Assembly (NCBI GenBank): GCA_945874195.1 | Contig: CAMCFW010000194.1 | Span: 1 to 5,165 of the forward strand | DNA: 5,165 nucleotides | Direction of reading: 5' to 3' | From: Chryseobacterium gleum | GTDB lineage: Bacteria > Bacteroidota > Bacteroidia > UBA10329 | Shown: positions 1 through 5,165 of the stretch, in pieces | Position numbering within the stretch: position 1 is the first letter of the stretch | Layout: the number at the start of each line of letters is the position of its first letter | Notes under the pieces: generated by a model | The model's input: only the letters and a program-made list of their open reading frames with translations | Told to the model about the DNA's origin: nothing | Database searches by the model: none | Position numbers and translations under genes: made by a program

Positions 1-177
1 GTGAAAAAGGTCCAGCTTTCCCGCACAATAAATGCCTCCGACACAGGCTCCCATGGAAGTTCCAGCTATGTTCTGAATGGAGAATCCTTCCTCCTCCAAC
101 ACCTCAATTACACCGATGTGTGCCAACCCTCTGGCACCACCACTGCCCAACGCCAACGAAACTGTTTTTTTATGCAT
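1..177 (-). CDS. Patatin-like phospholipase family protein, N-terminal 59 codons (runs off left edge)
   Basis: The minus-strand reading frame opens with ATG at 177..175 and stays open to base 1, giving exactly 59 codons. Visible are the two N-terminal signatures of the patatin/RssA-like serine acyl hydrolase family. The first is the glycine-rich oxyanion loop GSGGARG at residues 11-17, followed by LAHIGVIEVLEEEG. The second is the nucleophile elbow GTSMG at residues 39-43, with Ser41 as the predicted nucleophile. The partner Asp of the Ser-Asp dyad lies beyond the window. There is no signal peptide: the catalytic fold starts within the first ten residues, as in cytosolic RssA-type members. 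The family hydrolyses acyl esters of phospholipids or lysophospholipids; the substrate here is unknown. The start overlaps the end of the upstream membrane-protein gene by 8 bases, so it is probably the third or later gene of the acylase operon. The family call is secure; a specific enzyme name is not. Confidence 0.93.
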   Translation of the reverse strand, partial: MHKKTVSLALGSGGARGLAHIGVIEVLEEEGFSIQNIAGTSMGACVGGIYCAGKLDLFH

Positions 178-529
178 CTGTCTTTAAAAATGTTGATCTG
201 ATCCAGCCACCGGTAAGCGAGCCAAGGCCTCCTACAACCCCACCTATCAATCCTGTAATTACGATCATCACCGCGCTGTATTGTGGTAAATGAAAAAGAG
301 CGAGGATCTGTTTAGAAAGCACCGATCCGTTGTTAATGTCGATGTAGGTCGATAGCATCATCCATGGAATTGATATTCCATAGAATCCTGAAAAGAAGGC
401 GGTTCCGTCTGCTTTGCCCAAGGCCGTTTCAATTGCAAGTGCCACGATCACTGAGATCCACCATGGAAGGAAATATTGTGCGATGGACGCGATCATCATG
501 ATGAGCACGATTCTGATGAGCAGGTTCAT
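170..529 (-). CDS. Small integral membrane protein, function unknown (119 aa, about four helices)
   Basis: I do not recognise this protein. It is very hydrophobic, with likely membrane segments near residues 3-19, 23-37, 46-60 and 85-105. The first two are separated by a short FLPWW turn. The segment from about 49 to 62 has the pattern FYGISIPWMMLSTY. The only sizeable soluble loop is residues 62-83, which includes DINNGS and SKQ. The last helix is strikingly glycine-rich (GLIGGVVGGLGSLTGG, residues 93-108), a pattern that allows close helix packing. The tail RSTFLKTDA is short and charged. The ATG at 529..527 overlaps the TGA of the acylase gene as ATGA, and the stop overlaps the start of the patatin gene. 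There is no convincing Shine-Dalgarno sequence, so translation is probably coupled to the acylase. The gene is real by its position, overlaps and membrane-protein composition. A role in membrane assembly or transport linked to the flanking hydrolases is only inference. Confidence 0.85.
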   Translation of the reverse strand: MNLLIRIVLIMMIASIAQYFLPWWISVIVALAIETALGKADGTAFFSGFYGISIPWMMLSTYIDINNGSVLSKQILALFHLPQYSAVMIVITGLIGGVVGGLGSLTGGWIRSTFLKTDA

Positions 530-3036
530 TTTGAGCTAGGTTTGAAGGTGATCGTTTGCAAAGAGGGATCAACTTGATCATTGGCCCGCAGAAAAAGCAA
601 TTCGTGATACTCGCCATTGGCCCAAGATGGAAGCGAGGTTTGATATTTGGCACTTCCCGGATTTCCGGACTGTCCGCCCGGCAATACGCCCCATGCCTTC
701 GGTCGTTCAGGATCGAGTTCCACCACCATTCGCCACGATGGGCCATGGGTGCTGGTGGTGGCATTTGGAGCGTGTTCGCTTCCGCCAACAAATAGTTTTG
801 CACTACTGAATGCATCCAAGCGTGCCAAATGCTTCACTTTCGTGCCCTGATAGTGCCCCCAGTGTGGCGCGCTGAACTTGTATTTGATCACATCACCGAA
901 TTTCATCGCGGTCCAATAGAACGAATCGTATATCACGTCCTTAGCGGTTTCCACCTTATTGTTGGTCGAATGATGGTCGAAAAGGGCATGTTGCGGTTCG
1001 TTCTGCAGGAGGCCAATGGTGACCTTGGCCATCGGATAAACGTATCGCTTATCGCGCATATCAACACGTGGTCTTCCCGATTTTTCCAGTTCTAACCACG
1101 AATATCGATAATACATGTCCTGATCCCATTCCTCAGAATTGAACTCGTCCCAAAGTATGTTGTTCAGCTCATCCCACCATATCTCGAAAACCGTGGGGGC
1201 AATAATGCCCTTGTCATTCCGGTGGTCCCATTGCCGCAGTTCGTTCAATGCAAGTTGTTCATATTCCTTATTCTTGAATGTGGAAGTGTCCAGCATGGCC
1301 AGCATTAGGGGTAGGGCTTCTGCTGCCAGCAGATTGTAATTGCTCAGTTGCAGGTCCATCATATCCTGTATGGTAACTGAACTGTCGGAACGAAGAAAGT
1401 TGTTGATGGTCCGATTTCGGAATTCTTCGAAAACGCCCGAATAGTAGTAAGGATAAGTTGTATCGGTAGGAGCCTGATTTGCAGAACTGACGAACCCGCG
1501 TTCGGGGTTCTTCATGTGAGGATTGTGTTCCTTCGGAATGAACTTCTCATTCAGCTCGGTAGGGTCGTTGCCTTTCAATAGAAACCGTCCATGGTCTTTG
1601 GCCACATCCTTGAATCGGCCCTGTTGCCAAATGGCAATGTTGTCTCTACAGTCGGCAAACGCGAAATTCTGGCCTGGACAACTATACGTGGAAAGCGCAT
1701 CCTCGTAATCGTCATAATTCTTGGCACGGTTCAGTTTGTGAAATGTCAGGAGTTCGTTGGATGGATCGTGGGCCAACCACCGCAATGCCAGATATTCGTT
1801 GGTAGCCTCATCTTGCCTGATGATCGGCCCGAAAACGGTGTAGAGAACCGTGTCCATCACCGAGGTTTTTCCTCTAACTTTTATCTCTTCCACGCGCTTT
1901 TCAACTTGTAATTCGCGATCGCCAAGTTTGTATGTTCCTTTTTCCGGGTCGATCATCTCTATGGCGTAGTAATCTTGAACATCGCGTCCAGCGTTGGTCA
2001 CCCCCCAAGCGATGCTATCGTTGAAACCGATGGTGACACCTGGCGAACCGGGAAGCGAAACACCGTAGCAATTGACGCCTGGTGCATTCAGTTGAATCTC
2101 GTACCAGATGGAGGGAAGCGATAAGGCCAAATGCGGATCGTTGCATAGAATGGCATTGCCACTTTCTGTCCTTTTTCCCGAAATTGCCCAATTGTTGCTT
2201 CCCACGAATGCAGGTTGATATTCTTCTGTTTTCCAATTGGCACTCAGATGAACTTTCCCTAAAACCGTTGAGGCTTTCACCGTATCCGGATGAAATTCGG
2301 GGACGATGGGGTCATTCAGATAATTCTGATCAGGAAAGAGTTTATTGAAGAGAACAGGGCCAAGCAGTTTCAAGGCCTCGGTGTTCGAACGGTCGCGCTC
2401 TGTTCCAGTAAGCATCTTAGCCATGTACTTGAGCAAAAGTGAAGACTTGAACATGGACCAAGGTTCTGGCCGATAGTCCAGTAATTTGTATTCGAGCGGA
2501 AGCTGATCAGCTTGAAGGTTATCGATGTAATGATTCACACCGGCAGTATAAGACCTCAGAGCTATGGCGCTTGCACTGTCCATCGGAATAGATTCCAATG
2601 CCCGTTCGGCAGCCCAACTCATTCCGATGGCCCGTTGCTCTCTATCAAATTCGAGGGCTTTGTCGCCCACAATTTCACAGAGCCGTCCGGCAGCAGCATG
2701 TGTTTGAAATTCCATTTGCCATAAACGGTCTTTGGCCGTAAGATATCCTTGAACGAAATATAGATCAGCTTCATTCTCGGCAAAAATGTGTGGCACCCCC
2801 CGTTCGTCCGACACGATCCGCACATTCTGTGCAATGCCTTCCAATTCGGAATTCATATCCATTTTCTGTTCCACACTTTCGGCATTTTGCCAAAAACCAT
2901 GGAACGGGTCGATGAATTTGATGATCGGTGGAAGTTGGCCCAATCGAGTGTCTCCCGCAAAGATCAAAAGAGCGCAAAGGAGAATCCCTAAAAATGGTTT
3001 TGAACGGTTCAAAATGCTTAGGGCGTGGGTTTTCAT
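526..3036 (-). CDS. Penicillin acylase family protein (peptidase S45, Ntn hydrolase), exported
   Basis: At 836 residues this is full length for the family. A basic N-terminus and hydrophobic stretch at residues 15-28 form a signal peptide or anchor, so the enzyme should work outside the cytoplasm. Family members are made as one chain and self-cleave into alpha and beta subunits that hydrolyse amide bonds of N-acyl compounds. The alpha region carries ERGVPHIFAENEADLYF (78-94) and the family-typical AKDRLWQME. The self-cleavage site is Gly279-Ser280 in VGSNNW, making Ser280 the beta-chain nucleophile. Counting from it, His302 is beta-23 (NDPHL), Asp352 and Asp355 are beta-73 and beta-76 (calcium ligands in penicillin G acylase), and Asn520 in SSANQAP is beta-241, the oxyanion Asn. 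The C-terminus has GVLPGGQSGNPGS (783-795) and WANGEY. It is first in an operon and its TGA overlaps the next ATG. Substrate cannot be read from sequence; beta-lactams, acyl-homoserine lactones and other N-acyl amides are all possible. Confidence 0.96.
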   Translation of the reverse strand: MKTHALSILNRSKPFLGILLCALLIFAGDTRLGQLPPIIKFIDPFHGFWQNAESVEQKMDMNSELEGIAQNVRIVSDERGVPHIFAENEADLYFVQGYLTAKDRLWQMEFQTHAAAGRLCEIVGDKALEFDREQRAIGMSWAAERALESIPMDSASAIALRSYTAGVNHYIDNLQADQLPLEYKLLDYRPEPWSMFKSSLLLKYMAKMLTGTERDRSNTEALKLLGPVLFNKLFPDQNYLNDPIVPEFHPDTVKASTVLGKVHLSANWKTEEYQPAFVGSNNWAISGKRTESGNAILCNDPHLALSLPSIWYEIQLNAPGVNCYGVSLPGSPGVTIGFNDSIAWGVTNAGRDVQDYYAIEMIDPEKGTYKLGDRELQVEKRVEEIKVRGKTSVMDTVLYTVFGPIIRQDEATNEYLALRWLAHDPSNELLTFHKLNRAKNYDDYEDALSTYSCPGQNFAFADCRDNIAIWQQGRFKDVAKDHGRFLLKGNDPTELNEKFIPKEHNPHMKNPERGFVSSANQAPTDTTYPYYYSGVFEEFRNRTINNFLRSDSSVTIQDMMDLQLSNYNLLAAEALPLMLAMLDTSTFKNKEYEQLALNELRQWDHRNDKGIIAPTVFEIWWDELNNILWDEFNSEEWDQDMYYRYSWLELEKSGRPRVDMRDKRYVYPMAKVTIGLLQNEPQHALFDHHSTNNKVETAKDVIYDSFYWTAMKFGDVIKYKFSAPHWGHYQGTKVKHLARLDAFSSAKLFVGGSEHAPNATTSTHGPSWRMVVELDPERPKAWGVLPGGQSGNPGSAKYQTSLPSWANGEYHELLFLRANDQVDPSLQTITFKPSSK

Positions 3037-3170
3037 GGCGCGAAGATCGAGAATAGTTCGCTAATCAAAATGGAATGGCTTTTGTAAACCGCACGTCCAT
3101 CTCAGATGTAACTAAAGCAAGAACATGGCCGTAGTGGTGGCTGTTCAAACGAAAACCGAAGAAGGATAGA
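3037..3170. promoter_or_regulatory. Divergent intergenic region between two operons
   Basis: These 134 bases separate the start codons of the leftward acylase operon and the rightward secreted-protein operon, so promoters for both should lie here or just inside the genes. I searched both strands for the Bacteroidota promoter pattern (TTG, about 19 bases, then TAnnTTTG). The best -7 candidate is TACATCTG on the minus strand (3110..3103), one mismatch from the pattern. It has no TTG at the right distance, so I do not call it. No strong inverted repeat, riboswitch-like structure or terminator stands out. The regulatory role is inferred from gene orientation alone. Confidence 0.5.
3161..3166 (+). 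promoter_or_regulatory. Candidate ribosome binding site GAAGGA for the 346-residue protein
   Basis: GAAGGA sits 4 bases before the ATG at 3171. It is a partial match to the anti-Shine-Dalgarno complement with rather short spacing. It supports ATG 3171 as the start, as does the signal peptide that begins directly after it. Confidence 0.4.
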
Positions 3171-4211
3171 ATGAACTTTAAGCAAATAAGGCCAGCTGTG
3201 CTTGCAATGACCATTGTTTGGTCGTTGCTTCTAATTTCAATTACTGGTATTGCGCAGCAGGTTCCACCGGCCAACAGCAATATTCAACACCTCGTCACCT
3301 TCGGAAAACAGGCCAGTAAGAACTATGGCGATGACGATTTTTCGCAGGTATTCTTTCTCACCATTCCGTTAACAGAAACCGATCCGTTTTACATTAGGGT
3401 GTTTGATCCAGATATAGGAGGCATGCATGATGAAATTTACAATGGGGCGAATACGAAGACCAAGTTCAGCGTTTATGGCGGAAAAGAGGCGTGGTCGCAC
3501 CCAGATGCACAGTTGACCGACCCATTAGGCAATTACAGGTCAGGAACGTTGCTTGATTCGAGGACCTTTGATGGAACAGATAAGTATGACAATGCATGGT
3601 ATAGTTTCGGACCATTGGATCCGAAAGAAGGCGAGTTTATTAAGGAATTCAATGGATATGTCTTCAAGATAGTGGCCGAAGGCATTGAAGGTGATGACGG
3701 GAATCTTTACAACTATTTTTTCAGCCGAGGCCCCAATGTGAACATTGCGATTGAAGGCGCAAATTCATTCGGCTATGAATGGACATTTCGAATGCCATTG
3801 GAGAAAACAGCCGTCTGTCACCTCTATCCGTACATAACAGACGATGTGGTTTCTATTCAACAATTCAATTTCGATTGGGATGATGACGGCATCATTAAGA
3901 TCGTATCATACGAGAAGAAAGGCGAATGGGTGGAGATGAGCGATGAGGCCAACTGGAAGAACAGCACCCACCAAATAGCCCAGACCGAAAGAAATTCATC
4001 GCTTGATATTCAATTCGTAAGAACAAAGGAAAAAGCAAAATCAAATAATAATGTCTGCTTCAGTTTTAAGAATCAGTACGGGCAATACATGCGGTTCTAT
4101 ACCATACCGATCGGAGGCGTTCAGCGCTTTAAGTACAGCCCACAGATGTTGAACGATGCCAGACTCGAGGAACGCACCAAGGGACGCCAGATCTTTGAAA
4201 AGGCCAAGTGA
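3171..4211 (+). CDS. Secreted protein of unknown function, predicted beta-rich (346 aa)
   Basis: I do not recognise a named family. Residues 1-29 form a clear Sec signal peptide: basic MNFKQIRP, then hydrophobic LAMTIVWSLLLISI, ending in GIAQ with likely cleavage near residue 29. No lipobox cysteine is present. The mature part alternates short hydrophobic strands with polar turns, suggesting a beta-sandwich. Notable stretches are FFLTIPLTETDPFYIRVFDP (61-80) followed by DIGGMHDE, KFSVYGG (98-104), GYVFKIVAEGIEGDDGNLYN (162-181) and FNFDWDDDG (232-240). The acidic DPD, DD and DWDDDG clusters could bind calcium, which is inference. Only two mature cysteines are seen (Cys216, Cys296). The C-terminus is a basic, helical-looking tail rich in Arg, Glu and Lys (about 327-346), with no sortase motif or recognisable type IX sorting domain. 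The stop TGA overlaps the GTG start of the propeller gene, so the two are almost certainly cotranscribed and may work together in the periplasm or at the surface. Confidence 0.88.
   Translation: MNFKQIRPAVLAMTIVWSLLLISITGIAQQVPPANSNIQHLVTFGKQASKNYGDDDFSQVFFLTIPLTETDPFYIRVFDPDIGGMHDEIYNGANTKTKFSVYGGKEAWSHPDAQLTDPLGNYRSGTLLDSRTFDGTDKYDNAWYSFGPLDPKEGEFIKEFNGYVFKIVAEGIEGDDGNLYNYFFSRGPNVNIAIEGANSFGYEWTFRMPLEKTAVCHLYPYITDDVVSIQQFNFDWDDDGIIKIVSYEKKGEWVEMSDEANWKNSTHQIAQTERNSSLDIQFVRTKEKAKSNNNVCFSFKNQYGQYMRFYTIPIGGVQRFKYSPQMLNDARLEERTKGRQIFEKAK
4198..4203 (+). promoter_or_regulatory. Candidate ribosome binding site AAAAGG deciding the GTG start at 4208
   Basis: AAAAGG lies inside the last codons of the secreted-protein gene, 4 bases before GTG 4208. 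It is a modest Shine-Dalgarno match. With the GTGA stop/start overlap it favours GTG 4208 over the internal ATG at 4241, which has no comparable site. Confidence 0.35.
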
Positions 4212-5165
4212 TCCAACGGCAACGAAATATTCCATTGCGGATGGTGCTTCTCATGGCACCATTCCTTTTTTTATTGACATTACAGGTCCGCGCTCAGAAG
4301 AACTTTCAGGTTCGCCATTTTGAAGAAGCAAAAGGCATTTCGAGCAATTTCACAGAGGCGATCACCCAAGGTCCCACCGGTCACATCATCATTGCCAGCA
4401 AAGGAGGAGTAGACCGATTTGAGGGAAAAACATTCGAGCGCACCGTTCTGGCTGGTGACACCATCGGTCTTGACTATGTGACCAGTATTCATAGAACTGA
4501 ATCGGAGATCTGGCTAGGAATGTTTGATGGCCGGATCGGGCTCATCAATGATGAGATATCGATGATCAGTACTGGGATCTCGGAACAGATCAAACACATT
4601 TACAAAGACGAACAGGCTGCGATTTGGGCGTTTTCAAAGTCAGGAATGGTGCTCTGTGCAAGTGGGAAGGACACCAGTAGATTCAACCTTTCCGAGAGGG
4701 ATATACTTATCAACGCGGTTATTCCGTACAAGAACAAGGAGTTCATTATCGGAAGCAACGAAGGGCTTTGGTTGATAAGATTTGAGACAGGCAACGATTT
4801 TCAGGTGTTGCGAAGGGTAGACGGATTGCCCGAAACCAAGATCACCGCCATGAAATACGAAGTCGAAAAGGATAGATTGTGGGTCGGCACAGAAGATGCC
4901 GGACTTTACCTGGTACGATCTCCATTCACTGTAAATCAAAGTGTAAAACCATTTGTATCCCCTTCCGGGTCGTCTCTCGATGACGTTCACACTATTTTTG
5001 GTGATGAGGCCGGGCGAATTTGGCTTGGCACATTCGGAAATGGCCTTGTAAGAATTGAATTTTATGGGGATGGGGAGTTTGATTTTGTTGAACTTCGATT
5101 TGAGGAGGAACTTGACAACCAACTGCTTATCAAGGATATTTTTGAAGATGACGAAGGAAATATCT
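4208..5165 (+). CDS. Two-component-regulator propeller (Reg_prop) domain protein, N-terminal 319 codons (runs off right edge)
   Basis: The frame stays open from an in-frame TGA at 4196 to the window end. I choose GTG 4208 because it overlaps the upstream stop as GTGA and adds a basic n-region (MIQRQRNIPLR) to the signal peptide. From ATG 4241 the hydrophobic core MVLLMAPFLFLLTLQ would have no positive charge before it. Cleavage is likely near Ala29-Gln30. The rest is a series of about 40-residue beta-propeller units whose central strand reads IWLG or a variant: HIIIASKGGVDRF (59-71), IWLGMFDG (101-108), IWAFSKSG (139-146), FIIGSNEGLWLIRF (179-192), LWVGTEDAGLYLVR (224-237) and IWLGTFGNGLVRIEF (271-285). 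A seventh unit starts at DIFEDDEGNI (310-319). In this family the propeller is an extracytoplasmic sensor, usually followed by a Y_Y_Y domain, a membrane helix and a histidine kinase, phosphatase or DNA-binding output. None of these is inside the window, so the output type is unknown. Confidence 0.92.
   Translation, partial: MIQRQRNIPLRMVLLMAPFLFLLTLQVRAQKNFQVRHFEEAKGISSNFTEAITQGPTGHIIIASKGGVDRFEGKTFERTVLAGDTIGLDYVTSIHRTESEIWLGMFDGRIGLINDEISMISTGISEQIKHIYKDEQAAIWAFSKSGMVLCASGKDTSRFNLSERDILINAVIPYKNKEFIIGSNEGLWLIRFETGNDFQVLRRVDGLPETKITAMKYEVEKDRLWVGTEDAGLYLVRSPFTVNQSVKPFVSPSGSSLDDVHTIFGDEAGRIWLGTFGNGLVRIEFYGDGEFDFVELRFEEELDNQLLIKDIFEDDEGNI

Noticed and set aside
1..201. Plus-strand reading frame of 66 codons beginning with GTG at base 1
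   Set aside because: It is antisense to the patatin gene, whose oxyanion and GTSMG motifs are unmistakable on the other strand, and its own protein resembles nothing.
1..529. Idea that the patatin gene belongs to an antiphage system such as CBASS (CapV-type effector)
   Set aside because: No nucleotidyltransferase or other defence gene is visible, and the gene is coupled instead to a membrane protein and an acylase. An RssA-like housekeeping or accessory lipase is the simpler reading.
429..815. Minus-strand frame of 128 codons overlapping the acylase C-terminus
   Set aside because: It is an out-of-frame shadow of the conserved acylase C-terminal region and has a low-complexity, unprotein-like composition.
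556..3064. Several plus-strand frames of 60-106 codons opposite the acylase
   Set aside because: All are antisense to a single intact 836-codon gene with family motifs throughout. None has its own plausible start region or recognisable product.
3103..3110. Minus-strand TACATCTG resembling the Bacteroidota -7 promoter element (TAnnTTTG)
   Set aside because: It has one mismatch and no TTG about 19 bases upstream. The 73 bases of leader to the acylase start would be possible, but the match alone is not enough.
4241..4243. ATG 4241 as the start of the propeller gene
   Set aside because: It would leave the signal peptide without a basic n-region and lose the GTGA overlap with the upstream gene, so GTG 4208 is preferred.
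4640..5122. Minus-strand frame of 160 codons
   Set aside because: It lies opposite the propeller gene, whose repeated IWLG-type strands define the true frame. The antisense protein shows no domain or signal.

Overview
The window most likely comes from a Bacteroidota genome, probably a Flavobacteriales-like lineage. I infer this from three things: an extracellular two-component-regulator propeller (Reg_prop) protein, signal peptides ending in Ala-Gln, and mostly weak Shine-Dalgarno sequences. No rRNA or other marker gene is present, so the taxonomic call is an inference. The DNA is almost fully coding. I see no tRNA, rRNA, CRISPR array, insertion sequence, integrase or phage gene.

There are two divergent transcription units. 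Leftward from about 3036 runs a compact three-gene unit on the minus strand. It holds a penicillin-acylase-family (S45, Ntn-hydrolase) protein of 836 residues (526..3036), a 119-residue four-helix membrane protein of unknown function (170..529), and the first 59 codons of a patatin-like phospholipase that runs off the left edge (1..177). Adjacent genes overlap by 4 and 8 bases, so they are very probably one translationally coupled operon. Two of the three are acyl hydrolases of different folds. One is predicted to act outside the cytoplasm on N-acyl bonds. The other lacks a signal peptide and should act on lipid esters inside the cell.

A 134-base divergent intergenic region (3037..3170) separates this from a rightward unit. 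Its first gene (3171..4211) encodes a 346-residue secreted protein, predicted beta-rich, that I do not recognise. Its stop codon overlaps the GTG start (4208) of a second gene in a GTGA junction. The second gene encodes an exported beta-propeller of Reg_prop type and is cut by the right edge after 319 codons. At least six blades are visible. In this family the propeller is usually the periplasmic sensor of a membrane protein with a C-terminal kinase, phosphatase or DNA-binding output, but that part lies outside the window.

Nothing here amounts to a demonstrated new system. The items most worth a second look are the unassigned 119-residue membrane protein between two acyl hydrolases, and the unassigned secreted protein coupled to a propeller sensor.
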